This document shows positions 17,179 to 26,918 of a stretch of DNA of 61,991 nucleotides, piece after piece. Source of the DNA: an uncultured Phascolarctobacterium sp. (GTDB taxonomy: Bacteria > Bacillota > Negativicutes > Acidaminococcales > Acidaminococcaceae); contig CALCHC010000113.1 of assembly GCA_937901335.1 (NCBI GenBank), positions 1-61,991 on the forward strand, given 5' to 3'. Position 1 is the stretch's first letter. Each line of letters starts with the position of its first letter. The notes beneath the pieces were generated by a model that saw only the letters and a program-made list of their open reading frames with translations, ran no database searches and was not told the origin of the DNA. The position numbers and the translations under genes are program-made.

Positions 17179-18450
17179 CTATAAATTTCCTATAATTCTT
17201 AAATAAAATTCATCGCCACCGTAAACATATTCTGCACTTAAAAATTCGTGAATACGGTAACGGACACCATACTCATTTCGATTTTGATTAGCAAAATGTT
17301 CTGCACGCAACTTCCACTTAGGATTCAGATAATATTCCAATTTGTAATTATTTTCTCCATCAGGAACTCTTCTAATGTAAGACCAACCACTTTTACCCCA
17401 ATAACGAGTATAACCTGCACCAAAAGTCCAATCCACATTATCAAGAGTAGCTTCTACCTCTCCGAAAACTTCTTCTTTAGGAGAAACAAACTTACCAATA
17501 TGAGCTTTGCCAGACAAATTCTCTTCGCCTCTACCAATATCACCATAGCCTTCAAACCACACTTTGTATTTATCAGAGTTTATTAAAAACTCTATACTCA
17601 TGTCAGCATCAGGAGTTATTGTGACTTGCGGTTTCAAATCATACTCTAGGATATCTTGCTCATTACGTAATTTTGACAACAAAAATTCTTCTATTTCTTG
17701 CTTTTGCCTTGCAACATAACTTACTGGTAAACCACGCAATTTATTACATTCATCAGCATACTTATGCTTTAACTTCATCAGTAAAATATTAGGTATGGCA
17801 TCAGAACGCATGCTGTACTCTATATTACGAACTAATTGCCCAACAGGATAGATGACTACTTGTACTACAGTTTTTTTATGCTCATTAACAAGATCAACAG
17901 CCACCTTGAACTCTGGCAAAGCTTCTTCAACTTGTTGACGTACTATTTTGCGAAGCACACCATCAGCCCAATCACTGGCATCTACAGAAGCCCCCATAAT
18001 AGTATCATTAAGTCGTTGTTTTAAATTTGGCAATTTGCTTTCCAACAACTCTGAAGTCTGCTCCTCAATACCAGAAAACTTCAAATCAACTTCTACATTT
18101 CTTATAGCAGCATTCCAAGGTCTAATCTTTAAAACAAGTTCAGATTCTTTATCTATGGTAAGTTCAGTACTTTGCAAATAGTAGCCTGTCAAAACACGGT
18201 CAGCAATATCAGAGAGCAAAGTTGCGTACTCCTGCTGTGCAGGCTTAATAGCTTCCGTATCTCGCTCAAGCAAAAGTTGCTGTGCAACAAGTTGCATACT
18301 ATTACTCATTTTATTGAGCAAAGGTATACTTGTCCCACCAGTTATATCGACTACTTGCACATAAACTTGTTCTATTGGCATAGAAAAAGCTTGCTGCAAT
18401 GGCAAAAAGCTTGTCATTGCAGCAAGAGTTAAAATCATTTTGGACTTCAT
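17179..18450 (-). CDS. Unrecognised protein after BamA, probable outer-membrane beta-barrel
   Basis: Family not recognised. From the ATG at 18450 (TTTGGAG 6 bases upstream) it has 423 aa: a signal peptide ending near Ser24, a mixed alpha/beta periplasmic-looking region (about 25-275), and a C-terminal part (about 280-423) of alternating hydrophobic/polar strands rich in Tyr, Trp and Gly. Examples are 'EVFGEVEATLDNVDWTFGAG' and the terminal 'FYLRIIGNL'. This suggests a small barrel or barrel-like domain. It lies 15 bases after bamA and is probably co-transcribed, so a role with BamA or in OM structure is likely. Confidence 0.65.
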   Translation of the reverse strand: MKSKMILTLAAMTSFLPLQQAFSMPIEQVYVQVVDITGGTSIPLLNKMSNSMQLVAQQLLLERDTEAIKPAQQEYATLLSDIADRVLTGYYLQSTELTIDKESELVLKIRPWNAAIRNVEVDLKFSGIEEQTSELLESKLPNLKQRLNDTIMGASVDASDWADGVLRKIVRQQVEEALPEFKVAVDLVNEHKKTVVQVVIYPVGQLVRNIEYSMRSDAIPNILLMKLKHKYADECNKLRGLPVSYVARQKQEIEEFLLSKLRNEQDILEYDLKPQVTITPDADMSIEFLINSDKYKVWFEGYGDIGRGEENLSGKAHIGKFVSPKEEVFGEVEATLDNVDWTFGAGYTRYWGKSGWSYIRRVPDGENNYKLEYYLNPKWKLRAEHFANQNRNEYGVRYRIHEFLSAEYVYGGDEFYLRIIGNL

Positions 18451-18465
18451 AACAAACTCCAAATA

Positions 18466-20388
18466 TTAGAATTGTCCACCAAAGCTGAAGTGGAATTTAC
18501 CGCCTTCATCACCATAGCCATAATCCAGTTTAACAGGACCAAGGGGAGAATTGATGCGTAAGCCCACACCAAAGCTATTTTTAATCAAACCAAAGTCAAA
18601 ATCATCTTGGAAACGTTTATCCCAAGCATAACCGTTATCGGTAAAGAGTACGCCTTGTACTTTCTTAACAATGGGGAAACGATATTCCAAAGTAGCTTTT
18701 ACCATACTGTTACCACGGAATTGGTCATCTTCATAACCACGAAGAGTATCGCTACCGCCCATAGAGAAGCGTTGGCTAAGAGGCATATCGCCATCAGCGT
18801 AACCAGCGCCCAAGTTCAATGCCCAAACAGCTTCACCGCCGGCACGATAGTAGTAACGGTAATCAGCAGTAAATTTAGTAAAGTCAAAGTCGCCACCCAT
18901 AAAACCAGCGTGTTCAATGCTGTAGGAAATACGTTTACCTTCATGCGGATCGTAAACATTATCACGGGAATCAAGTACACGACCTAAAGTAATAGAACGA
19001 GTCACGCCAAAGTTCTCTTTGCGACGTTCAGCAGCAGTTTTCGGATAATAATCTTTCATATAGCCAGAGGGACCACCTATACCATCAACCTTTTCACTAA
19101 ACTGGGGTTCATAATATTGATCAGGATCTTTTTCGTAACCGTCTGCTTCCCCTTCATAGATGTCATCGCGGTTTTTAATAGTAATGTAGTTACTAATAAA
19201 TTCACCTTCTGCACGACGGCTAAAAGTCAATTCTTGACCACGACGTTTTTTGTCGTAACGAGCAATTTCGTCACCATCAATATTGTAGTCAGCATATTCA
19301 TTGGTGATATCGTACAAGTTAATGGTTGCTCTAGTTTCTTTGTCATCTAACCAAGGACGAGTATAGCTGAAGTCATAGTTCTTATTATCTTCGCCGCCAA
19401 ATTCCCAACGGATATTAATAGCATCACCAATACCGCGGAAGTTTTTATCACCGATAGAAATCATACCAACAAAGCCGTCAGCACTGGAATAACCTGCACC
19501 AATACCAAAAGTACCGGTATTCATTTCTACTACAGAAACTTCTACTTCTACAGAGTTAGGTTCTTTACCAGGATTCAACTTCACGTTAACGTCTTCGAAG
19601 TAACCTAAGTTATAAATACGTTGCATACTGCGACGAGCATCTTTAGCATTAAAGGGTTGACCTTTTTTAAGACGCATTTCACGAGTAATAACATAGTCTT
19701 TGGTTTTTACATTGCCCTTAACTTTGAAGTCTTCTACAATACCTTCGTTAACAGTAAGATTCAAAGTACCGTCTTGATCCATGTGTACATCAGTTACACG
19801 AGCAAGAATATAGCCTGCTTGACGATATTCTTCTTCCAATTTTAAAACACGACGATTAATATCTTTTAAATTAACAACGGAACCTTCTTCCAAATTAAAG
19901 AGAGCATTAATTTTTTGTTTATCAATTACAGTGTTGCCAACAAGATTAAGTTTAGAATAGGTGGGATTTTCCAATACATGGTAAACAACTTGCACGCCTT
20001 CAGGAACTTCTTTAAATTCCGGACGCAAGTCATAGAACCAACCCATATCATAAATAGCACCTAAGTCTTCGCTTAAACCGATTTCAGTAAGTTCCATACC
20101 AGGTTTAGTTTTTACCACAGCAAGTACTTCTTCTTCACTGAGCACGGTGCTACCGATAACACTTTGTTTAGTAATAGTTTTACCCAAATATTGAGCAAGT
20201 TTGTTTTCAGGTTTTGCTTGAACCACTTCTTCTACCGGTTCAGCTTGAGGAACACTAACATTAGCAGCTTCTACTAAAACAGCAGCATTTTGAGCAACTT
20301 CAGATTGCTCTTGTGCAAAAACAGGTACTGCAAACAAAGCAGCTGCCAAACCTACTGTGAGAGGCTGTAACAAAAATCTCTTCTTCAT
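18466..20388 (-). CDS. bamA: BamA, outer membrane protein assembly factor
   Basis: BamA inserts beta-barrel proteins into the outer membrane. The 640-aa protein has a signal peptide (ending AFA-like near residue 25), three recognisable POTRA repeats (starting about residues 75, 150 and 225, each with a 'VxGNxxxxxxxI' core) and an Omp85 barrel from about 300. The barrel contains the RGYEDD-type lid motif and the C-terminal FSFGGQF ending in Phe. Enterobacterial BamA has five POTRA domains, so this is a shorter form. AGGAGG precedes the ATG. It is preceded by a sigma/membrane-protein pair and tamB. Confidence 0.95.
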   Translation of the reverse strand: MKKRFLLQPLTVGLAAALFAVPVFAQEQSEVAQNAAVLVEAANVSVPQAEPVEEVVQAKPENKLAQYLGKTITKQSVIGSTVLSEEEVLAVVKTKPGMELTEIGLSEDLGAIYDMGWFYDLRPEFKEVPEGVQVVYHVLENPTYSKLNLVGNTVIDKQKINALFNLEEGSVVNLKDINRRVLKLEEEYRQAGYILARVTDVHMDQDGTLNLTVNEGIVEDFKVKGNVKTKDYVITREMRLKKGQPFNAKDARRSMQRIYNLGYFEDVNVKLNPGKEPNSVEVEVSVVEMNTGTFGIGAGYSSADGFVGMISIGDKNFRGIGDAINIRWEFGGEDNKNYDFSYTRPWLDDKETRATINLYDITNEYADYNIDGDEIARYDKKRRGQELTFSRRAEGEFISNYITIKNRDDIYEGEADGYEKDPDQYYEPQFSEKVDGIGGPSGYMKDYYPKTAAERRKENFGVTRSITLGRVLDSRDNVYDPHEGKRISYSIEHAGFMGGDFDFTKFTADYRYYYRAGGEAVWALNLGAGYADGDMPLSQRFSMGGSDTLRGYEDDQFRGNSMVKATLEYRFPIVKKVQGVLFTDNGYAWDKRFQDDFDFGLIKNSFGVGLRINSPLGPVKLDYGYGDEGGKFHFSFGGQF

Positions 20389-20405
20389 CGAAGTCCTCCT
20401 AAATT

Positions 20406-20903
20406 TTATTTGGAATTACTAAGCTCCATCCTCGCAGATTGCACCAAACGACGCATATCTACTCCGGTTATGTCCACCTGCTGTCTGTTTTCTGCTTGCC
20501 CAGTAGCAGGTATATTATTTATCATTTTTTCACCAAAAACAGGAATGATGACAGTTTTTTTACCTTCCACAGTTGTCACCATTGTATCTTCTACCTTCGG
20601 AACAGGTGCCATGACAGTTTCTCCTTGAGCTTTTTCAGCCAAAACAATACTGCCATATGCATAATACCATCCGGCAAAACCAGCCAAAGCCAACATAGCA
20701 GCTACACACATAGCTAAAACGTGTCTACTCCAACTCCAAGGAACATCTTGTTTGCGACGCAAATTTTTTAATTCTGCTTCAGCCAACATTAAATCCAGTT
20801 CCCCACGCACGCCATTGTTATCCAAAAAGCTTTGTTCAGCATTTTCCAAACTTGTTTTGACGCTATGAATGCGTTGAAACACAGAACGTTTATTATGCAC
20901 CAC
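20406..20903 (-). CDS. Single-span membrane protein between sigma factor and bamA
   Basis: Not a recognised family. The likely start is GTG at 20903, 7 bases after GAAAGGGG; the upstream ATG at 20939 lacks a site. The product of about 165 aa has a cytoplasmic-type N-terminal part of 60 residues with charged helices, one membrane segment (about 62-85) and an outside domain of about 80 residues containing VEGKKTVIIPVFGEK. This topology, directly after a sigma-factor gene, is that of many membrane anti-sigma factors. No zinc-binding anti-sigma motif is visible, so the role is inferred from position only. Confidence 0.55.
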   Translation of the reverse strand: MVHNKRSVFQRIHSVKTSLENAEQSFLDNNGVRGELDLMLAEAELKNLRRKQDVPWSWSRHVLAMCVAAMLALAGFAGWYYAYGSIVLAEKAQGETVMAPVPKVEDTMVTTVEGKKTVIIPVFGEKMINNIPATGQAENRQQVDITGVDMRRLVQSARMELSNSK

Positions 20904-21001
20904 GCTACTACCCCTTTCTACAAAGATACATACAATCAAAATCCTATTTGGAAATGTTGTTTTACTCCTTGTTTTAGGCGATTAAATACAATTTTGAGCA
21001 A

Positions 21002-21015
21002 AATGGTACACCATT
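21002..21015. promoter_or_regulatory. 14-bp inverted repeat, possible operator
   Basis: AATGGT and ACCATT are separated by 2 bases, a perfect dyad about 18 bases downstream of the -10 of the internal promoter. A repressor bound here would sit on the early transcribed region. No regulator for it can be named. Confidence 0.4.
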
Positions 21016-21032
21016 CTACGCATATCTATTCA

Positions 21033-21062
21033 ATGATACTATTTCCATATAGTTTTTGTAAA
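21033..21062 (-). promoter_or_regulatory. Possible internal promoter before the membrane protein and bamA
   Basis: Minus-strand TTTACA (21057-21062), 18-base spacer, TATCAT (21033-21038), in the 172-base gap after the sigma-factor gene. It would give a leader of about 120 bases before the GTG at 20903. Both boxes deviate from consensus. Confidence 0.4.
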
Positions 21063-21075
21063 GGAAAACTTATTT

Positions 21076-21708
21076 TTAAATTTTATTAAAATCATGAATA
21101 AAGCGAGACAACATACCTCGAATACGTCTAACGCCTTTTTTCTGCAATCGATAGACATGTCCGAGGCTGATATCAATAGCATCAGCTACCGATTGAGCAG
21201 TCTTATCTTCTAAATACATTCCTGTAATAACTTGTTGTTCTTTCTCCGGCAAACGCCCTAATGCCTGAGTTACTTTCTCATGCAACAACTGACGTTCTGC
21301 CAATTCTGTAGGAGATACTTGTACGGAAGCAAGAGTTTCACCTAATGTTAACCCACTCCCCAAATCCCCTTCTAAATATAAGGCTCCACTATTGGCCTTT
21401 TTCAAATAGTCCACCATGCTGCCCTTAATACGAAAGGAAGCGAACACGCTAAAGGCTACACCACGAGTATAATCATAGTTTTCTGCTGCTTCAAGCAAAC
21501 CAACCATACCTTCTTGGATAAGTTCCATAGTATCTCCTTCAGGAAGCTGGAAGCTTATTGCTATTTTAAAAACTAAAGGTTGATAAGCAGTCATCAACTT
21601 TTTATGCGCCTGTAAATCGCCTTGTGCAACTCGTTCCCACAAAGCACGCTCTTCAACCGGTTCCAACAATTTAGTTTTACGCAATTCTTCCAAATAACCT
21701 TGTAGCAT
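21076..21708 (-). CDS. Sigma-70 family RNA polymerase sigma factor
   Basis: A 210-aa alternative sigma factor. Region 2 covers about residues 35-105 ('ELIQEGMVGLLEAAENYD' core recognition and 'VFASFRIKGSMVDYLKK' promoter-melting helix, close to the FliA/SigF class). Region 4 covers about 150-205, with a helix-turn-helix 'SVADAIDISLGHVYRLQKKG'. Region 1 is lacking. GGGAGGG precedes the ATG. It lies between tamB and the bamA unit, with no flagellar genes near, which suggests control of envelope genes. The regulon cannot be read from the window. Confidence 0.88.
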   Translation of the reverse strand: MLQGYLEELRKTKLLEPVEERALWERVAQGDLQAHKKLMTAYQPLVFKIAISFQLPEGDTMELIQEGMVGLLEAAENYDYTRGVAFSVFASFRIKGSMVDYLKKANSGALYLEGDLGSGLTLGETLASVQVSPTELAERQLLHEKVTQALGRLPEKEQQVITGMYLEDKTAQSVADAIDISLGHVYRLQKKGVRRIRGMLSRFIHDFNKI

Positions 21709-21733
21709 TATTCGCCCTCCCTTCTACTAAATT

Positions 21734-24700
21734 TTAATTAAAGCCTACCTTATATTCCAAGCCAAACCAATCTTCTGCCTTATCAGACAAGTCATAGCTT
21801 CTAGAATAAGTAACATTCAAACGTCTGTTAATATCGTACTGTCCAAAAATGCTCCTGTCAATACCGTCAAAGCTTGTAGTATAGCCAGCCATAAAGCGAC
21901 TGCCTAAATATTTACTCAAAAGCAAATTATATTGGCTTCGCTCATCAGGAGTAAGTTCTTGCTTGCGATCTTTAGCACTTTCAAAACCAATACCGGAACG
22001 AACTTTACCAGTATAAATTCTAAATTGGTCCAACCCCAAAGTTTGTTTCAAGAGCATTTCCACGTCGCCTAAAACAGTCATTTGCAAACCTGCAGTCATT
22101 AAGTTTTGCATATCTTCACTAGTAACATCGTCGCTACCTGCAGTATCACGTTGCAACGTCAACATACGCACGATAGTATCCCTCTTCAAAGGAGGAGTAC
22201 TACTTAATTGCAAATCCATTTCTTCCAAAGGACCTGTTACACGCATATAAATATCATAACGACTGAAACGTGCTTCAGATTCCAAATTAACATTTGGCAA
22301 GAAAGAGCCAGGAGTCAACCAATTAATAGAAGTGTTCTTCAATTTAAAAGGTGTACGCAAATAAGTGATGCTACCTTTATCAGCATTGATTCTACCCTCA
22401 ATAACCGGGAACACAGTACTACCTTTAATGTGCATATCGCCACTAAGCCAAATATCGTATAAATACTTATTGAACAGGTGCACCTTGTCACCAAGTTCAA
22501 TTTTTAAATCCATACCATAATTGCTACTTTCTTCCTCACTCATTTCAGGAATAGTAGGCATATTAACCAACACATCATCCAGCTTCACAGCACCTTTTAT
22601 TAAAGGACGATGAGCTAACGGTGCAGGCAAATTGCCTTGCTTACGCGACATATCACGATATTCTTGAGGAAGAATTTCAATATTACTATTGATAATACCA
22701 CTAAAGATTTCAGAAGCTAGCTCAGCATTTTCTGCAACAACTTTTAAGCTATAAGGTTCGTCAGTATCTTCCAATAAAGCATAACTGCCATTGGCAACAA
22801 CTTTACCTTTACCTAAAACAGCAGACAAATCATTGAGCACTACATTTCTACCCTTAAATTCTACGTCTGCGTGAATCTTATCTATGATGGTATCTACATC
22901 AGCAATCTTTACTCTACCTTCAGGAATTTCTAGCTTACCAAAAACCAAAGGATCTTCCAACGTGCCTTCTAAAGATAAATTACCGTGGATATCGCCTTCG
23001 CCCAGTTCAATCATTTTGCTCAATGCAGGCAACATTGCCAAACGCGCATTAGAAAAATCAAAGTCAATATCCATTTGTGCCTTCGGATTACGACGGCGAT
23101 CTTTTTCACGCAACAAATCTAAAGGAATATCGCCGGAAGCTTTAATTCCATAAATATCCTTGTTAGCAGACAGTTCTTCTAACTTAATGACGTCGTCATC
23201 AATAGACAATGTTGCTAACAGTTTATCTACGGTTACACCGGAAACGCTACCATTAGTAATAAGTAAATCAGCCTTACCAGTAGGATCAGAGAAAGTTCCT
23301 TTCAAATACATATTCAAATCCATCTCACCGGTAATCGGAGGAGGAGCAGTCATTGCCACAGTAACGATGGCGGGATTTGCCTTAACTGCATTCAAAGTCA
23401 AATCATAACGTTTTTCACGCAAATCTATGGCACCACCAGCATAGATAATGCCTTTATCCTTGATCTTTTCTTGTTCTTGTAAAATTACATCATCAATATG
23501 AAGAATGCCTTTTAATAACTTACCGTTTAATTGCATATGATGATAGTTAAGGTCATGAATCTTTACATCGTCTGCATCAATGGAAATATTAACACCACTG
23601 CCCTTGCCATTGGGAGCAAATACCAACTCACCTTGAGCAGTACCATCAACATTATAGTCCAATTTAGCCATACGCAAGATGCCGCCTAAATTACCCCATA
23701 AGGTTTGCACTTTACCTTGCATATATTTTTCATTAATGTTCAAATTCAAATCAGCAGTAAACAAACCGTAGTTACTTTCGTCATTAACATAAGGTTGTTT
23801 AAAGCGAATATCTAGTTTATTTTTTTCTCGACCGTTACTTTCCAAGTTACCGCTTATTTCACTTAAGCGTTCACCATTGACGAAGATTTCATCACTATCA
23901 ACTTCACCTACAAAAAGCGGATACTCTAAATTTCCACTTAAATGACCATTAAGATTGATAAAACCTTGTAAATCCAAATCGCTAGCCATTATTGGCAGAC
24001 GTTCCAAACTTACGTTATTTGCTTCCATTGTGAAGTCAAGATTTTGTTCTTTGGACAGAGTACCGCTAAGCATGACCTCAGCAGAAAGCGCTTTAATCAA
24101 AACATCACTTAAATCAAGTTGACCATTGTGATAATCATATCTACCTTGAACTTTATCCAAAAGAAAACCTTGAGCACTACCATCAGTAAGACATACTTGT
24201 CCGATAACTGTAGGATTGCTTACGCTACCTTTAACAGTCACTAAATTATCAACATTACCGGTAAGCTTGACTTCCGGTGCCGCAACTGCAATTAACGGTT
24301 CAGCACGAACGCCAACAGTTTTTAAAGAAATATCTACTACGGGTTCAGCACCTTGTAAATCAACACTGCCATTTAAAATATGTTGACCTTGCTTCATATT
24401 AGCAATGAAGTTGTTTACAGCAAGTACATTATTCCTCATGCCAATATGCCCACGAGCTTCCACAAGATTTTGTTTCATAACGTCAACCTTACGCAATTGA
24501 ACGCTACCGTCAAATTCAGGAGAAGCTAAAGTACCGCCAATCTCAAATCCTGTAGAGCATAAACCAGTTCCTTCTTGACCAGCAAAACTAAAGAGTGGGT
24601 CAATAGGAAATTCTGCCATACGACCAACCAAATTTAAAGAAGAATCAGAACCAACAGCTCCTTTGATAACAACACTACCATTTTCGCCAGCCAAAGCACT

Positions 24701-25936
24701 GAAATGATCAATATTAAGGTTACCATCGTTGAAACTACCATCAAATCCTAAATTATGTACTTTTAAAGTACGCCAACTTAAATCGAAAGCATCGGCTGCA
24801 GCTTGTAATTTAACATGGTCGTCTTTAACATCTGCCAATAAGGCAATATCACCATTAATATTAATGGAATCCTCAGGCATATTAGGAATGAGCATCTTAA
24901 TATTTTTTATGGAAGCATCTGCTAAAAAAGCTTTAACATTTTCTTCATAGCCGCCACTAAAAACAATAGTACCTTTACCGTAAGTAATCTTACCTTTGGC
25001 GGTAACTTCTTCCAAATTTTTCAAATTAGCTAAATCTGCTTTGCCTTCAACATCCAGTTTTTGTCCATCCACATTTAAAGACAAAGGTTTTAATTCGATA
25101 ACGTTATCAGCAGCACTGATAGCACCATCAATTTGGAAATTATACCATTTGCCGTTCATAGCCATTTTGCCACGAACTGCATTCAATTTACCATCGCCAT
25201 CAATTTGCACGCGCTTACCGTCATTATTCCAACGCAAATGCAAATCTTGCACTACTCCAGCACTGTCTTGAACATTTTCCAAATATTTAGCTGCCACTGC
25301 ATATTTTTCTAAATTAATAGAGGCAGTTTTCAAACTAAGAGTACCAATACCATCTTTAGTAACTAAGCCTTGCAAATGAAGCTCGTCACCTTCTGCGTTC
25401 ACATTAAGATTAATCCCAAATTGCGGATTCGCCCCGCCATTCACTTCGCCACTGACAGGCAAGCTCCATTTACCGCCGGGCATGGCTACGTGCAACAAAC
25501 CATCCTTAACTTCCAACAAGCCATAAAAAGGTGTTTCAGTTGAATCGGAAGGTTTCAAGAAATGTTGCAGGTTCCATTGTTGTTTAGTATCCATGGTCAA
25601 GAAAACTTCCGGTTTAGAAAGTTCAATGCCAGCCAAAGCTTTTTCCACACCACCCAAAGCTAACCAAGGACGCAGGTGAAGCACAGTTTTAGGAAGCACT
25701 GCCACTTTATTTTGCACATTGTCTTTTACCACGACGTTATCAATTTGTACAGAAAGACCACCCTGCCATTTAACATCGCCAATTTTCACAGTGCCGTGAA
25801 TATAATCCTGTGCCATAGTTTCAGCTACAGTGATAAATTGTTTTATGTAATTAGGAGCAACACTGGTTACAAAGCTATAGTAAGCAGTTACCAATGCTAC
25901 AATGATTGCTATTAAAATGTTTCTCTTGTTAAGCAT
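21734..25936 (-). CDS. tamB: TamB-family translocation/assembly module protein
   Basis: A protein of about 1400 aa with an N-terminal membrane anchor (about residues 4-24), a very long series of beta-strand repeats (AsmA/TamB-type beta-taco groove) and the C-terminal DUF490 region. TamB proteins span the periplasm and are linked to phospholipid transport and outer-membrane protein assembly. The ATG at 25936 has GGAGC upstream; the in-frame ATG at 25966 lacks a site. Its place upstream of bamA without a tamA gene suggests that BamA itself is the partner, as proposed for other TamB homologues lacking TamA. Confidence 0.92.
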   Translation of the reverse strand: MLNKRNILIAIIVALVTAYYSFVTSVAPNYIKQFITVAETMAQDYIHGTVKIGDVKWQGGLSVQIDNVVVKDNVQNKVAVLPKTVLHLRPWLALGGVEKALAGIELSKPEVFLTMDTKQQWNLQHFLKPSDSTETPFYGLLEVKDGLLHVAMPGGKWSLPVSGEVNGGANPQFGINLNVNAEGDELHLQGLVTKDGIGTLSLKTASINLEKYAVAAKYLENVQDSAGVVQDLHLRWNNDGKRVQIDGDGKLNAVRGKMAMNGKWYNFQIDGAISAADNVIELKPLSLNVDGQKLDVEGKADLANLKNLEEVTAKGKITYGKGTIVFSGGYEENVKAFLADASIKNIKMLIPNMPEDSININGDIALLADVKDDHVKLQAAADAFDLSWRTLKVHNLGFDGSFNDGNLNIDHFSALAGENGSVVIKGAVGSDSSLNLVGRMAEFPIDPLFSFAGQEGTGLCSTGFEIGGTLASPEFDGSVQLRKVDVMKQNLVEARGHIGMRNNVLAVNNFIANMKQGQHILNGSVDLQGAEPVVDISLKTVGVRAEPLIAVAAPEVKLTGNVDNLVTVKGSVSNPTVIGQVCLTDGSAQGFLLDKVQGRYDYHNGQLDLSDVLIKALSAEVMLSGTLSKEQNLDFTMEANNVSLERLPIMASDLDLQGFINLNGHLSGNLEYPLFVGEVDSDEIFVNGERLSEISGNLESNGREKNKLDIRFKQPYVNDESNYGLFTADLNLNINEKYMQGKVQTLWGNLGGILRMAKLDYNVDGTAQGELVFAPNGKGSGVNISIDADDVKIHDLNYHHMQLNGKLLKGILHIDDVILQEQEKIKDKGIIYAGGAIDLREKRYDLTLNAVKANPAIVTVAMTAPPPITGEMDLNMYLKGTFSDPTGKADLLITNGSVSGVTVDKLLATLSIDDDVIKLEELSANKDIYGIKASGDIPLDLLREKDRRRNPKAQMDIDFDFSNARLAMLPALSKMIELGEGDIHGNLSLEGTLEDPLVFGKLEIPEGRVKIADVDTIIDKIHADVEFKGRNVVLNDLSAVLGKGKVVANGSYALLEDTDEPYSLKVVAENAELASEIFSGIINSNIEILPQEYRDMSRKQGNLPAPLAHRPLIKGAVKLDDVLVNMPTIPEMSEEESSNYGMDLKIELGDKVHLFNKYLYDIWLSGDMHIKGSTVFPVIEGRINADKGSITYLRTPFKLKNTSINWLTPGSFLPNVNLESEARFSRYDIYMRVTGPLEEMDLQLSSTPPLKRDTIVRMLTLQRDTAGSDDVTSEDMQNLMTAGLQMTVLGDVEMLLKQTLGLDQFRIYTGKVRSGIGFESAKDRKQELTPDERSQYNLLLSKYLGSRFMAGYTTSFDGIDRSIFGQYDINRRLNVTYSRSYDLSDKAEDWFGLEYKVGFN

Positions 25937-26053
25937 AACGTGCTCCAATCTAAAACTATAAATCAAATAAAAATACTTAGACTTTTATTCTTTCGACGCG
26001 GCACAGACACTTCCTTTTTTTATCTATGAACTTTCGGTAAATTTTTCATCAAC

Positions 26054-26158
26054 ATAACAAATATAGCTATTCTACAACACGAAAAAATTGACGATCCTTT
26101 GGAGATAAAATATCGTCGCTATTTTTCTAATCGTTGTCAGAATAGCTATATTTATTAT
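26054..26158. repeat. Long imperfect inverted repeat (hairpin of about 105 bases)
   Basis: The arms 26054-26095 and 26112-26158 are near-complementary around a 16-base loop. The outer 20 bases match with one exception, including a perfect 15-bp AAATATAGCTATTCT core, and inner blocks ACAAC, GAAAAA and ACGAT also pair. It begins right after the stop of the 26159 gene and lies about 120 bases before tamB. No T run follows on either strand, so it is not a classical terminator. It may be a small MITE-like element, a processing hairpin or an insulator. No target duplication is evident. Confidence 0.7.
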
Positions 26159-26896
26159 TTATGGAGTTCTACCGAATATTGCGTAACACAGACACATTAA
26201 AACAGGTTGATGTAGAATATAGATTTCTAAAGAATGAGTGCCTGGCCAAGTGAAAAGTTTGTAGTTCCCACCAGTTAAAAGATACGTAAGGTTGTGTGAA
26301 CGTATCCATGTAAAAAGGTACATTCCAAACCAGAATAAAAATATATGTGGTAAAAGCGGAACATAGTCCGAAGAATAAAAGTTGTTACTGTGAAATCCAA
26401 GAATAGCAAAACAATCTTGATACAACCATTCAGGATAGGAAAAGATTTTGCTGCCACAGAAGAACGCTCCACCCGAAGTAATATCCTTTGTAAGTACATA
26501 ACATACTACGCTAGCCAACATACCACAAATTGCAGGCACACGTTGCAAAAAACTTTTTAGGAGCAAAGTCAGCCACATGGCACTACCAAAAAAGGTAAGT
26601 ATACCGTAATAAATCACTTCACTCGGTGCAAAGAAAACTGTTACTAAAGTAATGACCAAACCTAAAATTTGTAGTTGCAAGCCACGTTTGAAAGTATTGC
26701 GCCCTAAAGCAAAGACCATCCCCGAAACTAAAACAAACAAACCACAGCCGTTACGTTGCCACAGTTGTACCCAAGTCTGATACGGCCAATCGGGGTTCAA
26801 ACCATAGACAACGTACACATCGTATAGAAAATGAAAAATGATTACGTGATAGATAGCGAAGCCACGCAATGCGTCTAACAAAGATAAACGTTGCAT
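26159..26896 (-). CDS. DUF1624 / HGSNAT-like multi-pass membrane acetyltransferase
   Basis: About 245 aa, beginning with 'RLSLLDALRGFAIYHVIIFHFLYD', the signature of the heparan-alpha-glucosaminide N-acetyltransferase catalytic-domain family, followed by about six or seven membrane segments and a C-terminal 'HSLEIYILHQPV' block. Family members are thought to acetylate or otherwise acylate sugars at the membrane, but the bacterial substrates are unknown. The ATG at 26896 has AAAGGGG 9 bases upstream and is preferred to 26926, which lies inside the MATE gene. Last gene of the ABC-F/MATE unit. Confidence 0.72.
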   Translation of the reverse strand: MQRLSLLDALRGFAIYHVIIFHFLYDVYVVYGLNPDWPYQTWVQLWQRNGCGLFVLVSGMVFALGRNTFKRGLQLQILGLVITLVTVFFAPSEVIYYGILTFFGSAMWLTLLLKSFLQRVPAICGMLASVVCYVLTKDITSGGAFFCGSKIFSYPEWLYQDCFAILGFHSNNFYSSDYVPLLPHIFLFWFGMYLFTWIRSHNLTYLLTGGNYKLFTWPGTHSLEIYILHQPVLMCLCYAIFGRTP

Positions 26897-26918
26897 ACTT
26901 CGACACCCCTTTCCGTAA

